The notes: generated by a model not told the origin, from the sequence alone. Positions 32,756-46,526 are shown, counted from the first letter of the stretch. The stretch is 64,000 bases of DNA from Drosophila persimilis (GCF_003286085.1 NW_020825289.1:11780001-11844000); one strand, 5' to 3'. Numbers and translations are program-made.

Positions 32756-35700
32756 CTGTACCCATTCGTCATCACCGATTTCCATAAAGCCAGGCCTTGG
32801 ACCGACTTCTTTAAAGGCTGGAAACACAATGGAAACTCTTGTTTGTTTGTTGGGGTCTTGTTGGTCCAACCAGCTGTGCGGCAGCTATGATGCTCTGCGC
32901 ACTGTGTGGTTTTAATTGCAATCAGTTTTGTTTTATTTTAATTTATTTGGCACAGAACAAACCACAGAAACAGAAACGGAGAAATCTTGTACGTTTATAT
33001 GTTTTTGGGCAAGTCATGTTGCTGGAATTTGCAGGGGAGGGGTGGCGGGGTTGCACCCAAAAAAACAAAGACGAACAGAAGAACAGTAAAAACTCCCGCA
33101 AGCTCTCCTTCGCCCCTCGAGTGTCGTCTCTTTCCCACCTCTGCTGGATGCGTGCCTGCTGCTGGCAGAATGCAATTTCGGACTTCGGTCGAAGCTTCTT
33201 CCTTTTGGCAATTCGACATGACAACATGAATAATTCACTTGAACCCGCCACAGCCCCTGCCACAACAGCAACAAGCGACCGAAAGAGAGGCTGCAGACCC
33301 AAAGATCCTCAAAGTTCAACAAACTTCGAGACTTTGGTCAGAGAGCGGCCTCACCGCAGGGGCAGAGCGAAAAGAGAGTCAGGTGATCTCAAGAAACCAA
33401 TGAGGAAGTGGGAGTAAAGAGAGCCAAGCACCGCAAGAGTGAGATCCTTGGGAATGCCTCACCCTATAGTAACACACCTTGCGAATGCCACAGAAGAACT
33501 GAAAGCGGGAGTCCAGGAAATGGCGATTTGCATTCTGTGCCATCATATAGGGGTCTGGTGCAGGGTATTGAGTGCGTAGGTGGGATCTGCTTGGGGCGGA
33601 ACTGTACCGCAACCGGCTGAACAGCCCAGTCGAAGGACACACAACGTTGTGCCATTCCAATGAACTAGTTCCAGGCCGAAACCAACTCTCTCTCTCTTTC
33701 TATCTGTACTTTATTTGCCCGTTCTGGATCTTCTGGTAGTGGAGAGTGCTTTAGTGGCTTAAAGTGCCGTTAAAAACATGCCATGGCAATGTTTCCTGCC
33801 CTGTCCCCCGTCCCCATTCCAGTTCGTAAATCTCACACCTCTTAGGAGTCAGAGTCCGGCTCCTCCGTCGCCAGACTGAAGCTATAAAATATCAGAAATT
33901 ATCTGCCTCCACGCCTCGAATCGCACTTAATCACCTTTCGCAGTGCCAGGGAGTGGGCAACGAGAGCGAGCGAAACGGAAGTCGGCAACAGTTTTTTTAA
34001 ATGCAGTCATTTAGCCAAAGTGCCAGCCAGGAGGCTCCACCCGGCTCTAGGCCTAAGATCTTCCCAGTGCCACTAGTGCCACGCCTTTGCTGGGAAAAGA
34101 ACTCAATTACAAAACAAGCAAAACGACGAGCTTCATAATTATTTTGAGCCCAGTGGAGCGAGCGATAAGCCAGCCCCGAGTGCCGGGTGCCGCTCCTCCT
34201 CTACTCCTCCTCTCAAGGCGCGAGACAACGACAGACAACAAGCAACAAAGTAAACAAAAGTTTTTGCATTATTGTACCTCGGGTACTCGGTTCGGCGTAT
34301 GGGATGGGTATGCTGGATTGGCGCCTCGGAGGGAGGCCTCGGTGTTATCTGATGCCCAGGATTAAGAATACCGCAAAAATGCTGCTTGGCTAAGGGATAT
34401 CGTCTAGTCGTAACATCCACTAGGCGCCTCTTACACGCTCTCGTTTAGTTATTCTTCGCGTTGCTCTTCGGGTTTCAGGTTTCCCCGTGTGCCCATGGGC
34501 CACATTAATTGAAAAAAAAGTCACTCGTTTGGCTTTGGTTGGCAAGCAAATGGAGTTGGTCTTGGCTTTGGCCAGCTCCAAACGCCACCGGGCACTGGAC
34601 TACTCCCCAGCGCAGCGTCCCCTTCCATTCGACGGGGGCTTATCGGTCAACAAAATGCTGGGCAGTGTGCCCCGAGATAAACTGCGGCCATGACTGCCTT
34701 TAAAGTAGATCGATCGTTTGATTGGCGACGGAAAAGCGGTCCCCCTCCACTACTCACATATCTTCGGAGCTAATCTAGCAGCGGCCTGCAATTGCCATAG
34801 AAAAAACGAGCCAAGCTTCGACCAGACTAGCCACTGCCGCAACAAAAGCAACAACAACAATGGCGACGACAATGTCTGAGAGATCGTTGAATAGTGGCTC
34901 CAGGGGCAGAGGTGATCGAGGAGGGGCCCAGCCAAAAGTAATTTGTTACAACAGGCCACAAGACTAACGACGCGTCGGTCGCAAGGGGCCAGACTACGAG
35001 AGTTTCGTTTTGTTCCGATCCGATCCGTTTGGTTCTGTTCCGTCTCTCGATCCAATCGAATCGAATGCGATCTGATCCGAGCGCCAATCGTCTCGGGCAC
35101 TAGGCGACTCTTCGGCTCCAGCTGAATGAGCAGCGCAGGCAGCCGTTCGTGGCGTTGCTATTATTTTATTATTATCTACAAAATGCACGTACATTATGCC
35201 ACTTACGAGCCGCGACGCGACGCGAGGCGGCTGCAGAGCCACGGTAGTCGGTCGTTGGTCGTTGGTCGTCGGTAGTCGTGTGGTTTCTGCCTGCGGTTGC
35301 AGTTATTGCACAGTGGGGTGGATGCTCTGCAAAAAGGTGGGCCCTTCCTTGCTTCCCAGTACTTTTGGGAGTGCTCTTCGCCCAACTCATTTAGCATTTA
35401 GCACTCAACTCATAATTGAAAAAGCCGCAATGGGAATATTATGTAAATGAGGTAAGAAGCTTAAGAGGGAAATTCACAAAATGAAAGCATTTCCCAGCCC
35501 AGTCTGAAGTCTAAAGGGCAAGAGAATGCTATTCTCGTATAGACTTTTATGCAGTTCCTGCCACACCATGCAAGCTTTAAGCCAAACAGCTCTGGTCCTC
35601 TCTGTCTTCCAGCTGGGCATGATCTTATCTCAACTGTTGTCCGCGTCCGCGCAACCTAAGTAGGTACTAAGTGCTGCATATATCATAGCCCCTGCCCCCC

Positions 35701-36439
35701 GCCCCTTACCCCCTTGCCGCATGCCCATCGTGATGTTGAACTGAACCCAAAGCGGGGCCAACATTTGCTGCTGTTTGCAGTTGTGTTACTGGAAACGATT
35801 GCAATGGCAATCGCAGTCGCTGGATTAGATGTGGCAGCGGCTTATGACGCGCCATGTCCATGTGTGGAGTTTCCTGGTTAATGGCAATTATCCGCCGAAG
35901 CAGCCACCGCTGGGTGGCGTCTTCAAATTGAGCCGTCTGTCATAGAGGGGACCTGCCTGGGGGCGGGGAGCCATCTGACATTTGCCATAAAGTATCGTAA
36001 AATGCGACCAGCCAGCGATGATTTCAGTTGGTGTTCAGATCACTTTGGCTTGTAGTTTGCTGGTGGAGCCATTAGGTTGCCATCTTTATGAGGAGCCAAA
36101 TCATCCGAACACTTTGAAGATGCAGCTCCAGAGTGGCCAAGCACTTGAGTCTGCACAGGAAGTCAGTGTTTGGGCCAGCAGTGGCTGGGATGTTGCTTTG
36201 CGGCTCTCAGGGGCTTTCCGTATTGAGGTCTAGCATTATCCTTGAGTCGAGTTGTCATTGTTGACGCCGAAACTAGAGCCTGAGAGACAAATATGCAAAT
36301 CTTGTAATGAGGTAGCAAAATACAAGTCTCTCTCTCGCTGGCACAGTGTAGTCTCTTCTCTCCCTCTCGTGGCTCACGTTTCTGCCTGCTGGCAATGACA
36401 CAAATTGCTGTTGTCTGCTCGCAATTTGCATTTGCCAGA

Positions 36440-37220
36440 GGAAGACAAACAGAAAGAGAGAGAGAGAGAGAACGAACGATGGCGGGGGTGGATGGAAGCA
36501 CCTACTCTTCTAATTGAATGTCGAGCATAAAATTATGTCAGTTGTCGAGAGAGTGAGGCGAGACTCTTCTGACAATGATGATGCGAGTACACACACACAC
36601 ATATATGTATGTATGTGGGCGTTTGGATCATTTTACAATTAGAAAAATAACTGGGAAAACTGTCGTGCCCATCACAGTTATCCAATTATGCTTTTATGTC
36701 TGATATGAGCGATGAGAGGGAGGAGAACAGCAGGAGACTGTTTTCCTCTTAGCAAAATGAGCTTTTCTGCCTCTGCTTCTGCTTCTGCTTCTGCCTCTCT
36801 GCTGCCCTCTGTCGCCGATAGCAGCGGTAGAAGTTAAGTAAAGGTATCGTAAGAACATAACGAGAGCCAGAACTTTTCTCCCTTTTGTTGTGGCTGTCCT
36901 GACAAGCGTGAAATTGCCCAGAGGGAGAGGCGCGGCGAGGCGAGAGGGAACTCCATACTTGAACTTTCGCAGAAGGTGTTTGACATGACAACAGCGAGGA
37001 GTCAGAGCGAAAGGAAGAGTTGAGCTGAGAGTGGAGAGTGGAGAGAGAGAGAGAGAGAATGCCGAAGCTCATGGACAAATGGGCAAGCGAGAAGACGGGA
37101 AGTCACGTAGACAGGAATAGAGGAGAGACTGAAAGAAAAAGCATGTGGACCTGCCAAAACGTGATTGATGGCGACGAGATCTGAAAAAGAATAACAGAGT
37201 GAGAGAGAGAGGGAGAGAAA
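36440..37220. repeat. Cluster of (GA)n / GAGA tracts in fra intron 1
   Basis: GA tracts occur at about 36453-36471, 37036-37058 and 37199-37214, with several shorter GAGAG words between them. These are potential GAGA-factor (Trl) or CLAMP sites. Similar tracts occur near 37960-37980, 43430-43460, 47262-47282 and 56655-56676. Confidence 0.5.
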
Positions 37221-39776
37221 AAACAAAGCAATAAGAAGACGCGAAACGAAGGCTGGATGCCCAGCAATAAGTAAACGCTTGGAAAATCCCGAAAGAACAC
37301 TGAAGAGCTGAGAATGATACACCAAAATTTATAGTCCAAAATATTCCTATGGAGCTAAATGGAGCTAAATGGAGCTATCTCTTAGCGTTTACCCTTCTTT
37401 GGACTACAGGGTATTCGGGGTCGAAGCAAAGGCATTCAATTATGCTTCGGATGGGAACGTTCAATGTCAATCAGGAAAGCTCTGTTTATTTTTTATGCAA
37501 ACACTGTCGTTGCTGCCCCTCGGTAGCCCTACTCGTAGATACATAGATACATACATATGTACATATGTATGTGCATGTACACAGGCAATTATTGATGTCA
37601 ATCAAATCATTTATAGAGATCAGAATCGTTGGAGCTCTCGCATGTACATAGAATGAATTTCAATTCGAATCGAGGAGGAGTACAAGTTCAGGGACAGCCA
37701 TCAACCATCATCATTCCCATCTTCATCATCATCATCGTCATACGTTTGTCATTTGTTTACACGCACAAATATTCCCTTTCAAATCTCGTCTTGTCGCCTC
37801 TATCTGCCTCTCATTCACTCTCTTTGAGGAATGGCATTAGTCTTGGGTAAATATTTTCCAACAAATATTTAACTTGACACCCAATCCGGTGCGTGTGTGT
37901 GTGTGTGTGTGCACTCTCCCCCACACATTTTGCCTGCACTCAGGTAAGTTTGTGCTCTCTCACTCTCTCTCTCTCTCTCCTTAAGGGCTCTGTTTCCAAC
38001 GGTCCCCCGTTAGTCGTTTGCAAATATTTACCGCATTATCGGTATCCAAAATGTGATTGTAACTGATTCATAAGTCAACTCATTCCCGTCATTCGACTGG
38101 CAATTCACCAAAAGCCCACTTTCGAACAGGGCCTAGACTGTACTGTACCGATATGCAGCATAAATCACCATTAAGCAAGAAATAAACAAAAATCTAAGCG
38201 GACTCCGGCAACAGAAAAAAATAAATAAATAAATGAAAATTCACTTAATTGCGTTTCGACCAGACGGGGGCTTGCCCCACGACAAGGAGGAGGAGGGGAA
38301 CGGGGGAGGGGAGGATTGTGGTTCAATAAACCTCCTCGAGTTGTGTTTGCTTTATTGATTGCCTTATCACCAGCTCAAACTTCGAATCGGATCGAATCGA
38401 ATCGGATCGAACGTCGCTTTTACGTTGCACTCAATTTTCATTTATCAACAACGAGAGAGAGGGAGAGGGGGAGACACGCACGCACACATTGGAAGGAAAA
38501 CAACAGACGTCCGACGATCTATAGATAACTTTTTCGGGGGTCAATTTTTGGAATCAAGCTCGGGGCTCGACCTGCAGTTGGGGCTCGCTCTCTGTGCGTG
38601 CTGTCATAAATACGTATGAGTGCATGTGTGTGTGTGTGTGTGTGCATAACGAATTTATTGCTTCTCCCCAAGTACTATTTCAGGCATATCTCCTATCCCC
38701 TCTCCTCCGCCGTCCATCAATTGGATATGCAATGCATCCACCAAAAAAACGCTTTCTATTTATGAAAGTTGCCTCTTGTTGTGGCAGCTCTCTTGGTAGG
38801 TTATAGGTCCAACAGTTCTCTCTCTGTGTTGCCCCCTCATCAGATTCGCATTCTTGCTTTGACATTTCAATTTTAATTAAGATTTTCGGTTTGTTTTGCG
38901 CGTAAATAAACAACAATTTGAAGAGATTGTGATTGAAGCGCAGCTTTTGGAGATATTTGAATGTTTTTCCTCGGAGGAAGAATATTTATGGAGGAAAAAC
39001 AACCGTTAGAACCATTTATTGCTAAATTTGTATATCCCATTATTTTAGTTCACAAAAATGTTTCGTATGTCCTGTGTGTGGGGGGGATGGGGGGAGGATT
39101 CCTTGCCACAACTGAGATTTTATTGTGGAAAATGTGGCTGTGTTTTGGGGATTTTGATGACACAATGGAAAACAGAGACAGTGGCCAAATGAATGAATAT
39201 TCCATTCCATCCATTGATTTACTACCCTTCCGACACGCTCCTGGCGGGACCTGTCCCACCCCCCAACCTCCCCCGGTGAGGGATAGACGAGTGCTCGTAA
39301 CATATTTGCATATGAGTTTGGCCAAAAACATTCCAGCACTTTGGGGACGACTGGTCGCCGTCCGTCCATGGACTGGCCGCCCGGCCAGCGGTGGTCCCTG
39401 GCTGTTGTCGATGGCTGCTCTGTGTGGGCAGAGTCGCCCCAGTCGCTCTGGACAGCGGATAAATCCAAGCGGACTGCGTGTGGGCGCCGAATCCGAGAGC
39501 CGACTGCTGTGCAAAAATTAAATGCGAAAATGCTCCTCTCACTATCTCGTGCTGGGAGTGCAATGAGCTGCCACTTGAACTTAACCCGTTGCACGGGCGG
39601 GCACAGCAGTCGAAGCTGAATCTCAAAGATACAACACATCGACGGCAGCAGGCCACGTCGCGCGGCAAGCAGCAGGGAGGGAGGCAGGGACACAGACACA
39701 TAATTCATACATTCGAAGCATTTATCGATTTTTCTCGCCCTCCGCTCAGCTGACTCTTGTGTTGGCCCAGTCCATT

Positions 39777-39828
39777 ATTGCAGCCCCTGCCCCTGTCCCT
39801 GTCCCTGCCCCTGTCCCTGCCCTGGACG
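39777..39828 (+). repeat. (CCCTGY)n hexanucleotide tract
   Basis: Tandem CCCTGC/CCCTGT units span about 50 bases. A related CCTGYT-type tract lies at 40294-40370. Their open frames read Ala-Pro/Val-Pro repeats, but no splice or start context supports coding. Confidence 0.6.
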
Positions 39829-39978
39829 CACAATATTTTTTCGATTTTGCAACAGACGCTTGCCACACAGAGAATTTTCCCTCATCAGCCAGCACAGCAC
39901 CCTCTCTTTCATACTCGCTCTCAACCTCATCCTCCCCCTCCCCCCATCTAATGCGGCTTTCAACAGCTTCACTTTATT

Positions 39979-40042
39979 ATACACACACACACACACACAC
40001 ATTTATATATCCTTAGATCCATATATATATATATATATATGT
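39979..40042 (+). repeat. (AC)n and (AT)n microsatellites
   Basis: An AC tract at about 39980-40000 is followed 20 bp later by an AT tract at 40020-40040. Confidence 0.7.
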
Positions 40043-40559
40043 ATAGTGGCTGTTTGTCGTTGTCGCTGGTTGTTTGACTCTTTGCGGTTTGCCCAACACA
40101 CAGAAATGTTGTTTTGACGGGGCCAAACGTCGAGACGTCGAGGGCTTTTGGGGGGTGGCTGGGGTTGGGGTTGGGATTGGGATCTGTGGGGAGCACTCGA
40201 GCTAAAATAGAATGCCATAAAACTCAGAGAAATAAAAAGGGAACTCGGGGCAGAAGTCAGATGGCAAATGTTTTCAGTTTTTTTTCCCCCCCAGCTCCTG
40301 TTCCTGCTCCTGTTCCTCTTCCTGCTGTGACTGCTCCTTCTCCTGCTCCTGCTCCTTCACCTACTCCTGGGATGGCATTTCCACTCCTTGCGGATGATTC
40401 ATAATGGGAGAGCGATGAGTGCTTGAAACTATGGCATTGCCATACGGTTGCGCGTCGGAATATTAAGGCTCCTCGTATTATACGATTATTTGGCGACAAG
40501 GACACAAAAACAAGGAACATCTGGTGGAATTACAACAGGAATATTCGGGGATACCCGGG

Positions 40560-40795
40560 ATATCTAGAGCTGAAATATAAATAAAACGAAAACAAAACAT
40601 AAAAATACTACAAATAAATAAATAACAAAATAATAATAAAAGGAAAATTTAAAATAAATAGTAATATGTCATAAATAAAAAAATAAAAAATGTTCAAAAA
40701 ATATTAATATGCAATAATAAATAATAAAAAATTTTAAACTTTAAATAAATAATAAATAAATTACAAAAATTAAAAATTAACAAAATAACAATTTT
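40560..40795. repeat. AT-rich low-complexity block (AAATAAT/AAATA units)
   Basis: About 230 bp are made almost only of AAATAA, AATAAT and AAAATA words, over 85% A+T by eye. The block sits next to the hairpin at 40865. Confidence 0.7.
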
Positions 40796-40864
40796 GATCA
40801 TTCTTTACGATCTACTTAATTTTCGAAGATTTTCCGCCTTGCGAGCTCAGGGGAAACAAGGTAA

Positions 40865-40914
40865 TACCAAAGACTATACAATAGTATATACAATATATTG
40901 TATAGTCTTTGGTA
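40865..40914. repeat. Near-perfect hairpin, 19 bp arms
   Basis: TACCAAAGACTATACAATA (40865-40883) is exactly reverse-complemented at 40896-40914, with a 12-base AT-rich loop. The next flanking bases nearly continue the pairing (GGTAA against AATACC). It may be a small fold-back or MITE remnant, or an RNA hairpin. Confidence 0.55.
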
Positions 40915-43522
40915 ATACCCTCTGCCAGGGCATTCCTCCGCTCCTTCATTCCACCAGCTTAACTCTGCCAAAAATACATATATATAAATATCTCTCTCTA
41001 TTATCTATACCTTTATTGCCACCTGATATGCACTTGACAGTCGAAAGTTATGTCTGTTTCCCCCTTTTTATTTTTTTTTTTCGTCTTTTCTGGGGCCGAC
41101 CCAGGCGATAAATAATAATGCGTGTCAAAATCAGATGATTTACGCTGCTCTGATGGCATTTTTCATTTTCATAATTTGTTGCCAAGGAAAGCGCACAAAT
41201 TCGGGGCTCAGTCTTATCAGGGTTTTTCCCCCTGCCCCTTGACACACCCAACAAAAGTGTGTGGGTGTTCCAGCAAAAGAAAATAATTATTTTTCGAAAC
41301 TTTCTATGGCCATCAAATTAAGTTTTTCTTTGTCTGTTGTGAATATTAGAAAAAGTTAAAAAACTAAAGAATTTTGATATTCTTTAATTGGATTTTTGTT
41401 CTTCTTCTTTGGTTATTTTTGAAAATTTATATTGAAAATCAGACAGTGTCTAAAAGAAATGGAAATTAAAAGATTATCTTTTGAATCATCTATAAAATCA
41501 TAAAATCTATTAAACTAAATTCCGTAAATTTGTAATTCGATTATCTTTGGAAATCAAATAGTTTGTTTTAATTACTTTCGCCTCCAGTCCCCCCCCCGCA
41601 TTAAAATGCCATGAAAATCATTCGAAATTATTTTCAACCAAATCATAAATTGGGAAAAACTTTTCCCATTCGCTTTTTATTGACATTTTCCATTTTCCAT
41701 TATATTTTCTATTTTCATCCACTTAATGTCATAATAAATAGCTTGAATATTCATTGCATTTGAATGTAAATCGGGCAACCCCTGGCCTGCGGTCCTTTGC
41801 CTGCCCCCTTTTGCCCCACTGAGTAGCCCCACTTGTGGCAGAGACGGACTGTCGGACCGCAGAGCAGATCAAATAGTGCCCCGCACATAAATCCACGTCA
41901 AGAGCAATTAACACTTTCGGAAATTGACATAAATTTCGGATCAGATCGGATCGGATCGAAGGAGAACTGAACCTGTTTTCCAGCACAATTTTCGGGGTAT
42001 CTGTTATTATTATTTTATATTCTCAAATAGTTTGGCGAAAAAATTCAATTAACAGCGCCCCTTTCCCGTTCCCCCCCATGCCGCCGCCGAATGTGGGCAG
42101 GCGCCAGTCGGCCCGGGGCCTGGGGCATGCACCATGCGTGGGATGCCCCACTACGACGGCTGCCGCTGCTGCTGCAACATTTTCCAGGTGCCTGCCATAC
42201 AGGCACACAGAAGTTGCATAATCGCAGACCCGGACCAGGTCGGAGCCCACTTCAAGTGATATGCGAAACAAATTAAAAATAAATAATTATGATCGCCCCC
42301 TTTCCCCCTCTCCTACACCGCAAAGCCATACTTGGGATTGCATAATTATAAAAATAAAATCTCAGAGCTGCCGAATCTGTGGCGAATGTTGGTTGGTCAT
42401 CAGGCACACGACATGTATGTGGTTGTTTTGTTACCATTCTCGGGCATTCTCGGGCATTCCCCAACATTTGGAGCTCCGCCTTCGTTAAAGGATAAACGAA
42501 AGCGACTATTCAACAGCTGTGCGCCATCAACGACGATGACTCAAACAGGGAAAAGCTGGTAGAGAAATGCCAGACGTTTCCTCCACTCGTGGCATACCCC
42601 AACAATCAATTTGAATGCCAGACCACGTACATGGCACGCTGTTCCTTCCTTTGCCACTTCCTTGGCACAGCGCCCCATCAAAGAGGCAGACGGACGGACG
42701 GAACAGCCAAGTTGCCAATATTAAACGCATCAATGGATTTTATGGAGCATAAACAGGAAATTTGAAGAAGAATGTCCAATTTGCCGTGGCCAAAGGCGAG
42801 ACAAAGAGCCAGAGAAGGAGTGGAAGAGGGAGAGGGAGAACGACAGAAGAGGATTGGTATTTTCTTTTGTCACTTTCAGGAAACTCGATAGCAAATTGGC
42901 ATTAGAAGAAGGCACAAAACGTTTCCTTCAGCTGTTGTTCGAGCCCTCAGCTATCTCTTTCTCCGACTATCTATCTATCTCTCTTTATGGTACAACTGTC
43001 TGTGTGCGTGTGTGTGTGTCTGTGTGTGGTCTCTGCTGAAACCATAAAACATTAATTTCAATTGGAAATTGCTGCCAAAGCGATGTGAAGGGAGAGATGG
43101 ACATATGCGTGCACTCTCACATGTAACCGGAGCCAAATTAACTGTAAAGCAGGACTGCATTGTATGGAGAGTGATAGGGGAGTGATAATAGGTGTGGAGG
43201 AGGAGGAGGAGGAGGTGGAGCAGCCAGCAAACAGCAAAATAATATGATATTAATTTGTTAGGCAACCACCAAAGGCAGCAACAAAAACAGACGCAGAAAC
43301 ATGGAAAATATTGTTTTTGGGAAAAGTTGGCAGGCCACAACAGCTGTTCCTCTCCCCAGCTACCCAGCTCCCTGCCTCTACCTCTCCCTCTCGCTCCCTC
43401 TCAGCACATGTTAATTAAAGTACAGCTATTCTCCCTCTCTCCCTCTCCCTCTCTCTCTCTCTTTCTTTACTCCGAGAGCAACGCCAATAAACAATGAAAC
43501 TCAATCGGTGCTTGTTAAAGTT

Positions 43523-44625
43523 AAATGATACTTGAATACCGCTCAATCGATCGCATCTATCGGAATGCACTCGAGTGTCACTAATATTTCCGAAATTCAA
43601 TCATTCCCTCACCTGTAGCTCTCCATCCGATTCGAAATGGGACGTCACTGGACATTGTCATTGTTAGCCGAGCGGTGTCGCACGATAGATTCTATTTTGT
43701 TTGTTACTGATCTGAATCAGATTTTATTCGATTTTTAGCAGGGAAAAGGTGCATCCTCAAACCCTGTTCACCCCCCTGTTGATGGGGTGGGTGCCACATC
43801 CAGCTATGATAAAAAAAAAACCAAGAAAAAGAGAGAAAGAGTCGAGAGTTTTATATTTCAAAATTACGTGCTATATTCCCAAAATGCTATATAGAAGAAT
43901 CCTATCCCGAGGGGATAATACGGGTATTGTCTTCCGCGTTGACATCCATGTAGGAGTAAATGGTCCCCCTCCACACACCCTCGCTGATTATTTTGATCTT
44001 GAACATGTAGTTGCCCTTGGGCCCGGCCACTCTGGAGAACATTTGATCATTCAGAACGAAGTCTTTCAGGATAATGTCGTGCTGCAAAGAGCCAGAGCAA
44101 AAGGAGAGTCAGTCGATTGGCAGCTTCAATCGGGGCACTCACATTGATGGGGCAAGTGTGATTCACGTTGATGAAGGGCCGCAGGGCGCCGTAGAAGTAG
44201 TGGAACACATTGTAGGGATTCGGGTGCTTCATGTAGTGGCAAAGGTCTACGGTGACGTTGAACAGGAACGGATGGTAGCCGGAGAGCTTTTGAAAGACGC
44301 TGAAATTGATGGACACCTTCCGAATCGGTAGTTGGGACACTTTAATGTGGACATTGGCTCCGATAATGCCACGTCCCAGCACGTTCAGGCGGCAGACAGG
44401 CACCTCCGCATACGACGGATCCCGCGTTTCGCACTTAATGTTCGTGTGGCGTGTCCTGATGCCGCCGAAGGCCGCCATTAGAAACCCCGCCAGGAGCACC
44501 GATATCAGTGCGAACTTCATGGGTAAAGCGTTGCTCCCGAAATGAATGCCTCCGATCTCGGGGAGGTATCAATTAGCCCGTTGTAAAATCATTAGTAACG
44601 AATCGTGATCGGTGAACTATCACTA
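43523..44625 (-). repeat. Inverted segmental duplication, left arm
   Basis: On the minus strand this arm aligns with 46527-47593 from the shared upstream 'gcgtttagtga...agttca' region, through both exons and the intron of a DUF1091 gene. It continues about 380 bp past the stop codon, including 'tgcacctttccctgctaaaa', 'ctcatttcgaat' and 'aatattagtg.cactcgagtg'. The match ends near 'gtatcattt'. Confidence 0.75.
43902..44520 (-). CDS. DUF1091 (DM8) secreted protein, nested in fra intron
   Basis: Two exons (44143-44520 and 43902-44081) are separated by a 61 bp intron with GTGAGT donor and 'tttgcag' acceptor. The product is 185 residues: a signal peptide (about 1-19, MKFALISVLLAGFLMAAFGG) and a DUF1091/DM8 domain with four cysteines in exon 1 (residues 30, 43, 94 and 123). 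Conserved blocks are 'CRLNVLGRGIIG', 'SGYHPFLFN', 'NHTCPIN', 'VAGPKGNY' and 'EGVWRGTIYSY'. It is the head-to-head partner of the gene at 46624, lying on the opposite strand to fra within its first intron. The family is large in Drosophila and thought to be secreted, some members being expressed in chemosensory tissue; the function is unknown. Its 'RVAGPKG' differs from the paralogues' 'VPLPKG'. A putative AATAAA on the minus strand lies about 170 bp past the stop. Confidence 0.87.
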
Positions 44626-46526
44626 AACGCTGCCACTATCTGCTTCGCTCAGTCGAGGGCGGTCCGAAATGTTTCTTTTTCATTATTCTCCTTCGAAGTC
44701 AATACACTGTTCAAGGCGATGCTCCCACCTATTCAGCCCCTACAAATGGATGCTTGCAACGGGTATAGCCTCCTCTTTTGAGGAATATATCTTCCGCTTC
44801 GAGCTAGGAAGAGATTCAGAGCGTAGTTCATGGAGGGAAACAATTCGGACCGCCCTCGTATGTACATATGTATGTATTGCCCATCTTTCCCTGGCATTGG
44901 CGTAATCTGTCAGCAGCACTTAACCCACACATAACTCAGGAGAGAGGAGTGTCACGCGGGCAGCGCCGCAGACATTAATTTTCAAAATTCAGCTATTTTT
45001 AGGGCGCGCTCTGTCTCTGCTCTTCCGACACCTAGGTCACAGCTGTTGAACTTCCGCCTTGGCTTCCCCGCTAATTTCTGTTTAATTATAACAAAAATAC
45101 TGGATATACAGAACGCGTAGAACAGAACTTGAGTTGTTTCGAAAGTTTTTCCGACTTTCCCACTCGAATCCTTGACTCTGACTCCAGGGCACATCCCACA
45201 GGACTCTCTGGACAGCTGTTCTCTGGGACATCTGTCGGGGTTCTGCGGTGCGCAGGCGGGGGAGTAGTGGTGGGGATGCTATCCGATCTGATCTCCTTAT
45301 ATGCACACAAACGCTAAAGAACTATTCAAAACATGCTCCAGCGATTGTAAAATGGGAAAAAACTCCCCATTCGAGTGGCATTTGAGGGGAACTTCCTGTA
45401 GAGGGCGCACGGCATATGCTTTCGATAAATCATAAATTTATATTCTTCAGCTCCAGTTCTTTGACACTACGTCCCTCCGTTCTCCAAAAACGAAACATCA
45501 AACGAACATTCGATGGGGAGAGGCATGCGGCATGGGGCGTGGGGCATGGCATAGCAGCCTACTGTGAAATTCATAGATCAATTTGAAAATTTAACAACTG
45601 GCCATTAGCACTGTGGAGAACCATTTCTCATTTCCCCATTTCGGAGGGAGGGCCATAAAATATGGAAAATGGAATTAAATCCGTATTTTTACAGTCCGGG
45701 GATTACGGTTTGTCAAAGCGCATGGAAAATAAGCAGAGAGGAAAACAACCCCTAGCAGGGGGATGAATGTAGCCTAAAAAGTAAAGAAAAATGCAGTACA
45801 GTATTTGATCTGATTTGGGGGCCATTTTTCCTTCCACCGAGCCAATACTGGGAGCTCGAGATCCAGCGCGATGTCCAGAATTAGGTCCATGAGCAGAGGG
45901 AGGGGAATAAGAGGGGAAGAATAACCGCAACGGATCGCCTGCGGGGGACTACACTATGTGTGAAGGGCCGAAAACGAGAACGCTTGTGTGTTTGTAATAT
46001 GTGCATGTAAAAAGAGCGATAGAGAGAGATGCAACACGAGAGCACGACGAGTCAGTTGACTGTCGTTTGTCGTTTGAGGACGCGGGAGGGACGGTCCAAG
46101 ACGGTGTCGCTTTGCACGAGCTAGAATCCAAGACGAAGTCCAACGGCAGACGGGTCGAGCCGAAGCTTCGACAAGAGCGCGACAGCTCGAGAGAGCGAGA
46201 GCGAGAGCGAAAGCGAAAGCGAAGGAAGAAAAGAAAGGCGCGAGATGAGATAAAGACAAGAGAGAACAGCCGCCTGGGCTGCTGCCGTGTGCGAGAATAT
46301 AAATATACATATGTACATATGTACAAACGCAGTTACATATGCGGATGACCATGTGGTACGTTGGACAATAATAGCGATTTACCATACTGCGCCACCACAT
46401 TATCAGTATGGCTATAATATGTATATAAATTATTCAGGCCATTGCCTGCGCAACCAAACAATGTGTATAATGCGTTTTTTAGTTATTAATTTAAACGGGT
46501 ACCTGAATGGTTAGATATCCGATCGA
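44626..46526. other. Spacer between the duplicated DUF1091 genes
   Basis: About 1.9 kb of unique sequence lies between the two arms. It holds the shared upstream space of two divergently transcribed genes. A GAGAGCGAGAGCGA tract near 46185-46235 produces an artefactual Arg/Glu/Lys-rich open frame. No gene is seen. Confidence 0.55.

Noticed and set aside
39040..39708. 222-codon minus-strand open frame in the fra intron
   Set aside because: It overlaps equally long frames in other registers, has no recognisable domain and no splice or promoter support.
43660..43690. 'tagccgagcggt' resembling a tRNA-Ser/Leu D arm
   Set aside because: No cloverleaf, and the segment is part of the DUF1091 duplication flank region.
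46001..46348. 115-residue Arg/Glu/Lys-rich open frame
   Set aside because: It comes from a GAGCGA/GAAAGC simple repeat and has no gene context.
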